This document shows positions 15,986-23,397 of a DNA stretch of 64,000 bases, in pieces. Below the pieces are notes generated by a model. That model had not been told where the DNA came from and did not search any database. It saw nothing but the letters and a program-made list of their open reading frames with translations. Position numbers and translations under genes: made by a program. Numbering within the stretch: position 1 is the stretch's first letter; every line of letters begins with the position of its first letter. The DNA is from Seonamhaeicola aphaedonensis. Lineage in GTDB: Bacteria; Bacteroidota; Bacteroidia; Flavobacteriales; Flavobacteriaceae. The stretch is taken from the NCBI RefSeq assembly GCF_003386195.1, contig NZ_QRDX01000002.1, positions 153,844 through 217,843 on the forward strand, read 5' to 3'.

Positions 15986-16429
15986 TTATTTTAATAAGCG
16001 CTTTTGTTTTGTTTCTTTTAAAATATCCTTAATGTGATTAAAGAGTTGTGATTTTTGTAATCTGTAATTTTTAAAAAACGTACTCACTTTATAAGCATAT
16101 TTTTCATGTGCTTTCTTATAAGCGCGCTCCTCTGGTAATTGGTCCATACCATCAACCATTATTTTAAGATCTCTGGCGTGTATTTTTATGATTTCTATCA
16201 ATTTGTCTGTTACTTTTTGAAGCTTACTTAGGTTATTTATAATGACTTTACTTTTGTTAAAATGTTTTGAATCTGTGAGTTGTAAGGTGTATGTTTTTAT
16301 TAAATCATTAAAAAACAATTGCTCATCTCTAGCAAATTCTAATTCAGATAACTATTTTTTTGAATCATTATGCATTACTTCTGGACTCAACCATACAAGG
16401 TATTTGTGATTGGTTTGTATTGTTTTCAT
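15986..16429 (-). pseudogene. Unknown 147-codon gene interrupted by an in-frame amber codon 26
   Basis: From an ATG at 16429 the frame runs for 25 codons (MKTIQTNHKYLVWLSPEV to SKK). It meets TAG at 16352-16354 and continues open in the same frame for 121 codons to 15986 (LSELEFARDEQLFFNDLIK onward). The frame before and after is the same, so one substitution, for example Trp TGG to TAG, would explain it. The downstream part has no ATG near its front, only a TTG at 16316-16318. The protein would be a small helical, lysine-rich cytosolic protein of unknown function. Possible explanations are a real nonsense mutation, a sequencing error, or a shorter product from the TTG. Confidence 0.7.
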
Positions 16430-16445
16430 GATATAAATTTTAAAG

Positions 16446-16478
16446 TTAAAAAAGGCAGAAAGTTTTACTCTTCCTGCC
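16446..16478 (-). terminator. Intrinsic terminator of hsp20
   Basis: On the minus strand GGCAGGAAG pairs with CTTTCTGCC (one G-U pair) across a 7-base loop, followed by a run of T. It lies 9 bases after the hsp20 stop, so hsp20 is mostly monocistronic, with possible read-through. Confidence 0.75.
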
Positions 16479-16487
16479 CGATACATT

Positions 16488-16982
16488 CTAAAGAACTTCT
16501 ATTACTTTTTTAGGAGGTTCTTTTACATTGGTTTCTTCCTTTTTCAAAAGATTTATTTTTAAAATACCGTTTTCATAGGTGGCTTTAATATTTTGGTCAA
16601 AATCAATTGATGGAGGCAGTAATAATGATTTTCTAAAGGATTTATAACTAAATTCTTTACGGGTAAAATCATCTTCTTTTTCCTCCTCTTCAATTTCTTT
16701 TTTTCCGCTTACATGAAGCACATCGTCTTCTATGGTTATTTCAAAATCATCTTTATTGTAGCTGGGTACCGCAAACTCAACTTCAAAATCTTTTTCATTT
16801 TCTTTAACATTCATTGCGGGCATTAAGCTATCTTCTTCTAAGAAATCACCATTAAAAATGTCACCAAACCTTGAAATATTACCCCAGTTTTTATCAAAAA
16901 TTCTGTTATCCCAAGGTGAAATTAATAGGTCTCTAAAGGGCGACAACCTATTTTTTCTTCTTTGTTTTAATAATGTTGTCAT
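16488..16982 (-). CDS. Small heat-shock protein (Hsp20/alpha-crystallin)
   Basis: A 164-residue ATP-independent holdase. The N-terminal region (SPWDNRIFDKNWGN) precedes the alpha-crystallin domain at residues 52-150 (AMNVKENEKDFEVEFAVPSY, then LHVSGKKE, then FRKSLLLPPSIDFDQNIKATYENGIL). The signature A-x-x-x-n-G-v-L appears as ATYENGILKI. The C-terminal IxV tail motif is present as VIEVL. A TGATATATATCA palindrome at 17049-17060 and its -7 element at 17018-17025 lie upstream and link it to the usp genes. Confidence 0.95.
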   Translation of the reverse strand: MTTLLKQRRKNRLSPFRDLLISPWDNRIFDKNWGNISRFGDIFNGDFLEEDSLMPAMNVKENEKDFEVEFAVPSYNKDDFEITIEDDVLHVSGKKEIEEEEKEDDFTRKEFSYKSFRKSLLLPPSIDFDQNIKATYENGILKINLLKKEETNVKEPPKKVIEVL

Positions 16983-17017
16983 GATATTAATTGTTTAGAT
17001 TAAACTTGATTCTAGCC

Positions 17018-17060
17018 CTAATGTATTTATAGAAATGGGTTTATGCAATGATATATATCA
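17018..17060 (-). promoter_or_regulatory. FNR/Crp-type box plus -7 element for hsp20
   Basis: Palindrome TGATATATATCA at 17049-17060, then exactly 23 bases, then TACATTAG at 17018-17025 on the minus strand. The 15-base context CAATGATATATATCA is identical to that of the usp operon at 21529. The leader to the ATG at 16982 is longer than in the other members, yet the box to -7 distance is unchanged. Confidence 0.75.
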
Positions 17061-17170
17061 GTCTGAAAATAAAGGAATTGTTTGATAGCTGAGATAGGAT
17101 GGAGTATTTTTTAAATAACTTTTGAAGTTTAAAAGCCTGATATAAATTAATCTATTACTAAATGATAATT

Positions 17171-18544
17171 CTATATCATTACTTTGTCAATTTGTAACAG
17201 CTTCGGGATAGTACAGTTCCATTTATAAACATGTTTTATTTTAAGTCTAAGGGCATCCAAAGCAGAAGGCTCTCCATGTGTTAAATAAACGGTTTCAGGG
17301 ATGTTTTTAATAAGCTTCATCCAATCAATTATTTCGTTTTGATCAGCGTGAGCCGATAGACTTTCTATAGTTCTAATGTTTGCCTTTACAGGATAATATT
17401 TTCCAAAGAATCGAATTTCATGAGCACCTTCTTGTAATTGTCTCCCTCTGGTTCCTTCAGCTTGATAACCTACCAATAAAACCGTTGTTGTAGGGTTGTC
17501 TATGATTTGTTGTAAATACGTAAGAACGCGTCCGCCAGTAACCATTCCACTTCCAGCAATTATAATTTTTGATCTTTTATCATCTATAGTTTCCCAAGTT
17601 TCTCTGTAAGATTGAATAATGTTTATGTGATAGCACATGGCATTATAATCTTGAGTTGATAATTTATGCCACTTTGGAAAGCGATTAAAGACTTCTAAGA
17701 CGTTATTGCCCATTGGACTATCTATAAAAATAGGGATGTTAGGTATTTTGTTTTTTTGATAAAGTCTCCATAGAATAAACATTAAAGTTTGTAAACGTTC
17801 TACTGCAAAGCTTGGAATAATTAGATTTCCTTTTTTTAAAATGACTTCATTTACAAGTTCAGTAAGTGTGTTTTCAATATTTTCCTTAGGGTGTAGTTTA
17901 TTGCCATAAGTACTTTCTAAAAATAAAAAATCTGCCCATTCTGGTTTCTTGGGGTCTTCTAACAAATAATCATTAGGTCTTCCAATATCTCCTGAAAAAA
18001 CAAAACGTTTACTGTTTATATCTAGTTCTACAAAAGTAGCTCCTATAATATGTCCGTTGTATTGAAAACGGTAGGAAATATTCTTAGACAACCTAACCCA
18101 TTTATCAATCATTTCAACATTAAATAGTGTTATTGTTTTTTCAACGTCTTCTTCAGTGAAAAATGGTAATGCAGGATGGTGCTTTGAATATTTTTCTTTG
18201 TTTGCTTTTTCAGTATGTTCTGCGTGTATTTTTGCACTGTCTTTTAGAATGATTTCTGCTATAGCCAAAGTGGGTGCCGTACCAATAATTTCACCTCTAA
18301 AGCCTTGTTTTACTAATCTTGGTAAATAACCAACATGATCTAGATGCCCGTGAGTTAATAAAACTACATCAATGGTTTGAACATCAAAAGGGATATTATT
18401 CCAGTTAAGATCTCGTAATTCTTTTAAACCCTGAAACATGCCGCAATCTATCAAGATGTTTTTTTCTGAAGTTTCTAATAAGAATTTAGAACCAGTAACT
18501 ACACCAGCGCCCCCTAAAAAGTGTATGTTTATATTTTTATTCAT
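17171..18544 (-). CDS. Metallo-beta-lactamase/beta-CASP nuclease-like protein
   Basis: A 457-residue protein of the RNA-processing beta-CASP group (YSH1/CPSF73-like). The zinc motif is HGHLDHVGYLPRL near residue 60, and SGDIGRPNDYLL near 165 gives the next ligand. The beta-CASP domain covers about 195-390, with FLESTYGN, IPSFAVERLQTLMFILW and the GSGMVTGGRVLTYL segment. The C-terminal motif is SAHADQNEIIDW, then YLTHGEPSALDALR. It should cleave RNA. The ATG at 18544 overlaps the stop of the upstream gene by 8 bp and is preferred over a GTG at 18559. It is third in an operon of unknown stress-type nucleic-acid proteins. Confidence 0.88.
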   Translation of the reverse strand: MNKNINIHFLGGAGVVTGSKFLLETSEKNILIDCGMFQGLKELRDLNWNNIPFDVQTIDVVLLTHGHLDHVGYLPRLVKQGFRGEIIGTAPTLAIAEIILKDSAKIHAEHTEKANKEKYSKHHPALPFFTEEDVEKTITLFNVEMIDKWVRLSKNISYRFQYNGHIIGATFVELDINSKRFVFSGDIGRPNDYLLEDPKKPEWADFLFLESTYGNKLHPKENIENTLTELVNEVILKKGNLIIPSFAVERLQTLMFILWRLYQKNKIPNIPIFIDSPMGNNVLEVFNRFPKWHKLSTQDYNAMCYHINIIQSYRETWETIDDKRSKIIIAGSGMVTGGRVLTYLQQIIDNPTTTVLLVGYQAEGTRGRQLQEGAHEIRFFGKYYPVKANIRTIESLSAHADQNEIIDWMKLIKNIPETVYLTHGEPSALDALRLKIKHVYKWNCTIPKLLQIDKVMI

Positions 18545-19391
18545 GATTTTGACTTTCACAAAGCATAACTATTTCATTCATAATCTTCTCTTTTCGTATT
18601 TCTGAAATTCCTAGATGATCGAGATAGAAAACATCTCCAATTAGTTCTCTACATAGTATTATGTCTCGGTTTATTAGAAATTGTTTTTCTCTTTTCGTTA
18701 ATAGTGTAGAAACCGTAATAGGGTAGAGTGCTAAACGATCTATACGGTCTTTTAAGCCGTCATTTTTTGGATAATCCCAACTGAGTAAGTACAGGTTAGC
18801 ACAACTACCATATTGTATGGCATCTTCTGTGAACCGTGTATTAGTTACTACCCATCCTTTGGTAAGCTTAGAAGTATTTTTGAAATTCCTGTTCCAATGT
18901 ACTTGTACATCTTTATAACGTGAATTAATATAAAGAGGGATTTTTACATTACAATTAAGTCCTTCTTCATTGTGAAATTTACATTCAACAATGGTAGTTT
19001 CATTATTTTTATGAGCTAATATATCTACTTCGTGAGTTACACATTGACCTTGCAATATCTTACCTACTTCTGTTCTATATCCTGAAAACTCTAAAATAGA
19101 ACTTACAAAACGTTCAAAAGGAAAACCTGTTGGCCCCAATTCATAGATTGCTTTTTTTAATTTGTATTTTGAGGCTAGATAACTTTTCTTTCTTTTAAGT
19201 AAGGCGTAAGCTCTGTTGTAAATTTCATTAGTAGAAATACCATGATATAATTCGTCTCTTACCTTATTGATTATTTCATCAATTGTTTGAGAATCTGCTC
19301 CGGTTCGGTTTAGTGAAGTTCTTAACTTATTTAATGAAAACTTAACTTTTGTACCAGATGTTTTTATAATATCAATTGTATTAGTTTCCAT
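18537..19391 (-). CDS. ATP-cone and PD-(D/E)XK nuclease-like fusion protein
   Basis: A 284-residue protein. Residues 5-90 match an ATP-cone (IIKTSGTKVKFSLNKLRTSL, then GISTNEIYNRAYALLKRK), the nucleotide-sensing module best known from ribonucleotide reductase. Residues 95-195 carry a PD-(D/E)XK restriction-like core: GFPFERFVSSILEFSGYRTE, then HEVDILAHKNN and TTIVECKFHN (Asp and E-x-K). The last 80 residues are unassigned. The ATG at 19391 is chosen because the ATP-cone starts at once; a TTG at 19457 would add 22 residues. An effector-gated nuclease is a reasonable reading, but the activity is unproven. Confidence 0.72.
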   Translation of the reverse strand: METNTIDIIKTSGTKVKFSLNKLRTSLNRTGADSQTIDEIINKVRDELYHGISTNEIYNRAYALLKRKKSYLASKYKLKKAIYELGPTGFPFERFVSSILEFSGYRTEVGKILQGQCVTHEVDILAHKNNETTIVECKFHNEEGLNCNVKIPLYINSRYKDVQVHWNRNFKNTSKLTKGWVVTNTRFTEDAIQYGSCANLYLLSWDYPKNDGLKDRIDRLALYPITVSTLLTKREKQFLINRDIILCRELIGDVFYLDHLGISEIRKEKIMNEIVMLCESQNHE

Positions 19392-19449
19392 TTTAGATAT
19401 ACTTTGTGAAGCAGCAGCACTTAGTGATTTTGGTAAAGCAAAGGATTGT

Positions 19450-19716
19450 TTAATCAAAGTAGGTTTTTACCCAAGCAATTACTTGATTATTAGTCATACT
19501 ATCTACCTTTATTAGATCTATGACTTTAGATTCCAAATCTTTGTAATTATTTGATAATTCCTTATGAAATTTTAATCCAGTTTCGGCAGGTCTAAAAAGA
19601 ACGATAGCCTTAGCATCTTTAACTTTCATTGCTAAATCTTTAAAATAGTCCTTTAATTGATGTTTCTCTCGTTCTAGATACTTACTGTCTTGTACAACAT
19701 CTATTTTGCGTTTCAT
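19450..19716 (-). CDS. Small unknown protein, eRF1-domain-like
   Basis: An 88-residue basic protein (MKRKIDVVQDSKYLEREKHQ...). The segment KAIVLFRPAETGLKFHKEL resembles the GPAE-K pattern of bacterial eRF1-like and host-attachment proteins, with R in place of the usual G. That similarity is from memory and weak. It opens the operon with the ATP-cone and beta-CASP genes and lies 78 bp after the usp gene at 19795, so read-through from the usp promoter is possible. If the eRF1 likeness holds, the three genes form a ribosome or RNA stress module. Confidence 0.55.
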   Translation of the reverse strand: MKRKIDVVQDSKYLEREKHQLKDYFKDLAMKVKDAKAIVLFRPAETGLKFHKELSNNYKDLESKVIDLIKVDSMTNNQVIAWVKTYFD

Positions 19717-19794
19717 TATTATCTATATCTTAATTTACTTGAAAAAAGCATCATTCAAACAACCATTGTCTATCTGTTTAGGTATTAGCGGTAC

Positions 19795-20625
19795 CTATGC
19801 AGGAATAACTAAAAAAGGTATGGTTGGATGAAATCCTAACTTTTTTATTATTGGCTCTTTGGTAAACTTTTCAATAATACTTTTTTTATAGTTTACCATG
19901 GCTAGAATATCAATGTTCAATTCCTCAATGAAATCATTAATCTCAGTTGTTTTATTTGCATAATTTGGCATCCAATGATATGAGTGCTCATAATTAGATA
20001 AGAATTTATCTAAAACAGATAAATTGCGTTCTTGATTATCATCTATATATTCTTTTTCTTCAATATGAAGAACCCTAATTTTAGAATTATACAGTTCAAC
20101 CAATTCTTTTAATGTGTTTAATTCTTTATCTGCATAAAGCCTATTAAAATCTGTGGGGAATGCAACTTGATGAGGTTTTACAAAATCAAATTCATCAGGA
20201 ACTACTAATAAAGGACAAAACGGATTACTTTTAATAACATGCACCGTATTGCTTCCAAAGAAGAACTCTTTTGAAGCTGTGCTGCCTTTAGTACCCATAA
20301 CAATCATATCAATATTTAAATCTTTAATAGCTTTTTTAATTGCAGTTGTTAAATCTAGTGTGCTCAATATTGTTTCAAATTCATGATTTGCGTTAGCATT
20401 ACTTGTTTCGGATAATTCCTTAAGTGCTTTTAACTCTTTTAAAGATTCCTTTTTCATTGTTTCCAATAGTTTATTAGAAAGGTTTGATATTACAGAAATC
20501 TTTATTACTTGTGAGTTTAGAAAGTAAAATGTGCATTCTACATCAGCATAAAGCTTCAGGGCATAAACTGCAGCACTCCAAGCATTATCTGAGAAATCTG
20601 TAGGTAGTAAAATATTTCTTTTCAT
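19795..20625 (-). CDS. Universal stress protein with two UspA domains
   Basis: A 276-residue tandem UspA protein. Domain 1 covers residues 1-145, starting KRNILLPTDFSDNAW and ending with the nucleotide-binding pattern MGTKGSTASKEFFFGSNTVHV and LLVVPDE. Domain 2 covers 150-276 and is degenerate: it has AFPTDFN but lacks a complete G-2x-G-9x-G(S/T) motif. Such proteins bind ATP or act in stress survival. It follows the next usp gene with a 12-bp gap, so the two share the promoter at 21498-21540. Confidence 0.9.
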   Translation of the reverse strand: MKRNILLPTDFSDNAWSAAVYALKLYADVECTFYFLNSQVIKISVISNLSNKLLETMKKESLKELKALKELSETSNANANHEFETILSTLDLTTAIKKAIKDLNIDMIVMGTKGSTASKEFFFGSNTVHVIKSNPFCPLLVVPDEFDFVKPHQVAFPTDFNRLYADKELNTLKELVELYNSKIRVLHIEEKEYIDDNQERNLSVLDKFLSNYEHSYHWMPNYANKTTEINDFIEELNIDILAMVNYKKSIIEKFTKEPIIKKLGFHPTIPFLVIPA

Positions 20626-20637
20626 ATTGTTTGGTTT

Positions 20638-21477
20638 TTATTGAGCAGGAATCACTAAGAAGGGAATATTTAAGTGGAAACCTATTTGATTAATTGTAGA
20701 TTTAAAAAATAAATTTTCAAAAAAGGAGTGTTTATTATTAATCATAACCAATAGATTGATATGTGCTTTTAATTGAAAATCACTAATGGCCTGAGGAACC
20801 GTTTGATTACTCACACTGTGGAATAAATATGATACACGATTAAGGTATGCCTCTAGTTTATTTTTATTTATATTTTGTTTTTCAGAGAGATCATAGCCGT
20901 AAGACACATTTAAAACATTAATTCTAGTTTCGTAAAGTGAAAGAATATCAATGATAGGTTTCATGTGAGTATCATCGAATTCAATCTCATAATCTGTAGG
21001 AAATAAAACTTCCTGGGGTGATTCAAATACATAATTTTCAGGTATTGCTAAAATGGGGCACTTAACATTTTTAAAAACATGAACAGTATTAGAGCCAAAC
21101 AAAATTTCTTCAATCCCAGAAGCCCCTTTAGTGCCCATAACTACATAATCTATATTTTTCTCTTTAACCATATCCTTTATTTCTGAAACTAGTGTGTTAA
21201 AAACAGCTTTAACCTCTATGGCATGCTTAGGGTTATTGTAGTTTAAATCAATTCGTTCTTTTAATTGGTCAAACTTTTTAAGCGCTCTTTCCATTACAGC
21301 GTCACCCAAACCATATTGAGTTGGATTGCCTAAAACAAACTCTGTGTGATATATCATTGGTGTATAAGTGTGTAGTAGATAGAATTTACAAGTTACATCT
21401 TTAAAAAGTTGCATAGCGTAGCTTATGGCATTCCAGGAATTGCTTGAAAAATCGGTAGGTAAAAGTATTTTTTTCAT
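20638..21477 (-). CDS. Universal stress protein with two UspA domains
   Basis: A 279-residue tandem UspA protein. Domain 1 starts KKILLPTDFSSNSW and keeps MGTKGASGIEEILFGSNTVHVF near residue 130, the ATP-binding type motif. Domain 2 (LFPTDYEIEFDD onward) is degenerate. The start is the ATG at 21477. A longer frame to 21528 (MCMCFEV) would put the start next to the regulatory palindrome and inside the -7 element at 21498-21505, and no Usp extends there. It leads an operon with the usp at 19795 and perhaps the three genes beyond. Confidence 0.92.
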   Translation of the reverse strand: MKKILLPTDFSSNSWNAISYAMQLFKDVTCKFYLLHTYTPMIYHTEFVLGNPTQYGLGDAVMERALKKFDQLKERIDLNYNNPKHAIEVKAVFNTLVSEIKDMVKEKNIDYVVMGTKGASGIEEILFGSNTVHVFKNVKCPILAIPENYVFESPQEVLFPTDYEIEFDDTHMKPIIDILSLYETRINVLNVSYGYDLSEKQNINKNKLEAYLNRVSYLFHSVSNQTVPQAISDFQLKAHINLLVMINNKHSFFENLFFKSTINQIGFHLNIPFLVIPAQ

Positions 21478-21497
21478 GGTTACTAATGCTTTATTAC

Positions 21498-21540
21498 CAA
21501 AGTTAGGTACCTCAAAACACATACACAATGATATATATCA
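21498..21540 (-). promoter_or_regulatory. FNR/Crp-type box plus -7 element for the usp operon
   Basis: TGATATATATCA at 21529-21540, 23 bases, then a consensus TAACTTTG at 21498-21505 on the minus strand. The ATG at 21477 is 20 bases further. This is the best-conserved member of the set and supports the shorter Usp start. Confidence 0.8.
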
Positions 21541-21591
21541 GATAGAATCTAAGCTATGAGGAGGGGTTAAGGTTTTGTTTATAATAAATTA

Positions 21592-21625
21592 AAAAAGGGA
21601 GTATTTATAAAAAAACTCCCTTTTT
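21592..21625. terminator. Hairpin with T/A tracts
   Basis: AAAAAGGGAGT (21592-21602) pairs with 21615-21625 across a 12-base loop, with flanking A and T runs, so it could terminate in either direction. On the minus strand it lies about 50 bases before the usp box. Confidence 0.65.
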
Positions 21626-21672
21626 CAATCACAATACAAGTTGTGAAATAATTAATAGCCATTAAATAAACA

Positions 21673-21700
21673 GAAACAGGAAGATAGAACTTCCTGTTTC
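21673..21700. terminator. Perfect 11-bp hairpin
   Basis: GAAACAGGAAG (21673-21683) pairs with 21690-21700 across a 6-base loop. The flanking T tract is short, so it may be a terminator or a structural RNA element. Confidence 0.5.
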
Positions 21701-21922
21701 CTTTATTGAAATATTTAATTCTTTTAAACATCCTTTTCTAATCATTAATATTTTCAATAGTTATATTAAATCTTTGGATATCTAATAGATTTAGATATTT
21801 CTAAAACAGTCTTTAGTATTTTGAAATCCAAAAACTGTTTTTATAAGGTAATCAATGTCATTGTTCAACTTTCGGTTTTCTTCAACATAAACTTTTTAAC
21901 TAAAAACTATGCTGATGTTTTC

Positions 21923-21971
21923 ATTTTAAACAATAGCATCAAACACCTTACTTTGTGTTATTGTTTAAAAT
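21923..21971. other. AT-rich inverted repeat, 13-bp perfect arms
   Basis: ATTTTAAACAATA (21923-21935) is exactly inverted at 21959-21971. Three more pairs (one G-U) extend the stem inward, leaving a 17-base loop. It lies about 100 bases past the stop of the membrane gene at 22075. It could be a terminator, an RNA stability element or a protein site. Confidence 0.5.
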
Positions 21972-22074
21972 AACACTTAGGCTTTTTCAATACGTAATAG
22001 AACTTTTTACTTATTGTACTAATATATGCTTGAAAATATTAATAATAAATGATATTCCTCAGTTTTAATGAAAT

Positions 22075-22461
22075 TTATGATGGAATAATTTCATAAGCAA
22101 TATTTAATAAAAATAGACCTGTAAATAACAGTAGAGTATAAATAACTTGCACTAGTTTAATATTCATGATTTGTAAGGCTGGTACTGCACGTTTTGGAAA
22201 CATAAATAGTGATAAGCCAATAAACAGCGATGACCAACCAATAACTGTGATTAAAAGTTTCCAGTTTGGTTCCCAGACATTATGGAATAAAATATTTATT
22301 AAGCCTACAATAATAGCTACAAATGCAGAGATAATTAAAAATTTCTCATCATGAAGATCATTAAAGATTTGTTTAATGCGCTTTGGGTTGAAACTTAGTA
22401 TCATGAAGAAAATGAGTAAATACCAACCCCAGAATTTTGCTAAAAAAATTGATATATCCAT
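22075..22461 (-). CDS. Four-helix membrane protein of unknown function
   Basis: A 128-residue hydrophobic protein with four predicted transmembrane helices, at about residues 8-26, 43-63, 70-87 and 103-124. Only a short polar loop (NPKRIKQIFNDLHDEK) lies between helices 1 and 2. No family motif is recognised. It starts 10 bases after the usp gene at 22472 and so belongs to its regulated operon, which suggests a membrane role in the same stress response. Confidence 0.78.
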   Translation of the reverse strand: MDISIFLAKFWGWYLLIFFMILSFNPKRIKQIFNDLHDEKFLIISAFVAIIVGLINILFHNVWEPNWKLLITVIGWSSLFIGLSLFMFPKRAVPALQIMNIKLVQVIYTLLLFTGLFLLNIAYEIIPS

Positions 22462-22471
22462 AGTGTTTTAA

Positions 22472-23314
22472 TTATTCATGTAACACCAAAAAAGGTGTTT
22501 CTGTATTATAACTTATTTGTTCTACTTTAGAATGAAATAGAATTTGTTGAAAGTAGTTAAGGTTTTTTGCTACCATACAAATCATGTCTGTATTTCTACT
22601 TTCAACAAAACATTGTATGGCATCCTCAACTTTTTTATTGGTTAAATAGTGGAAACTATGACTAAAATGTGCAAAATAATCCTCTAATAAATCCCTATTT
22701 CTATTTTGTTCTCTATTTAAATTCACTCCATTCTTAGAGATATGGAGAATTCTTAATGATGATGGGTGTTTTTCTAAAATTTCAGTTATGGGTTCTAAAA
22801 TGCTAATATCATATGTTAATGAAAAATCTGTAGGGAAAGCAATTTCTTTAATTCCTGAAAAATTAGCAAGCTCAGGAACTGCCAGAATAGTACATTTTAC
22901 TTTTGTTATAACACTTCCTGTATTACTTCCCACTATAACTTTTCTTAGTCCAGAGGCACCTTTGGTACCCATCACAATACAATCTATTTTTTTTTCTTCT
23001 ACATGGTTTCGAATAGATTCAATAAAAAATCCGTAATCTGAAATAGTATAAAACTTATGCTTATTATTTGCAGTAAATTGTTTTGTAATACGTTTTAACA
23101 CCTTGCGTAACTCTAATTTACCTGTTAAGGTGTGGACGTCATTTATAGTATCCTCTTCAGCAATAAAATGAGAGTTATCAGTCGTGAAGTTATCAAACCT
23201 ATTTATATGTAGTAAATAAAAATTACATATTTCGTCTCCAAAAAAATTAATAGCATATTTAATTGCATTCCAAGAGTTTTCTGAAAAATCTGTAGGAAGT
23301 AGTAAATTTTTCAT
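22472..23314 (-). CDS. Universal stress protein with two UspA domains
   Basis: A 280-residue tandem UspA protein. It starts KNLLLPTDFSENSWNAIKYA, with MGTKGASGLRKVIVGSNTGSVI near residue 120 as the nucleotide-binding pattern. The second half (AFPTDFSLTYDIS) lacks that motif. It is a paralogue of the proteins at 19795 and 20638. It leads an operon with the membrane protein at 22075 and is preceded by its own box and -7 element. Confidence 0.92.
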   Translation of the reverse strand: MKNLLLPTDFSENSWNAIKYAINFFGDEICNFYLLHINRFDNFTTDNSHFIAEEDTINDVHTLTGKLELRKVLKRITKQFTANNKHKFYTISDYGFFIESIRNHVEEKKIDCIVMGTKGASGLRKVIVGSNTGSVITKVKCTILAVPELANFSGIKEIAFPTDFSLTYDISILEPITEILEKHPSSLRILHISKNGVNLNREQNRNRDLLEDYFAHFSHSFHYLTNKKVEDAIQCFVESRNTDMICMVAKNLNYFQQILFHSKVEQISYNTETPFLVLHE

Positions 23315-23334
23315 CTGCTAGTATTTTACTTACA

Positions 23335-23377
23335 CTAATATATTTAGTAGACACTTAAAAGGAAATGATATCGGTCA
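23335..23377 (-). promoter_or_regulatory. FNR/Crp-type box plus -7 element for the second usp operon
   Basis: On the minus strand TGACCGATATCA (23366-23377), 23 bases, then TATATTAG (23335-23342). The ATG at 23314 is 20 bases on, matching the first usp operon. Confidence 0.72.
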
Positions 23378-23397
23378 TTTTAAGCTCATTAAGCTAG

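Larger units (their letters stand above)
21541..22074. other. 534-bp intergenic region with three hairpins
   Basis: No convincing gene. It contains hairpins at 21592-21625, 21673-21700 and 21923-21971, all between the stop of the membrane gene at 22075 and the usp promoter. Three separate stems for one upstream operon is more than a simple terminator needs. A small RNA or a lost gene is possible. Confidence 0.5.

Noticed and set aside
21478-21528. 17-residue N-terminal extension of the second usp gene (MCMCFEV)
   Set aside because: It covers the -7 element and reaches the regulatory palindrome; Usp proteins start at the KKILLPTDF strand.
21579-21731. 50-codon minus-strand ORF starting MFKRIKYFNKGN
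   Set aside because: It runs through both hairpins at 21592 and 21673, has no codon bias or motif, and is best explained by chance.
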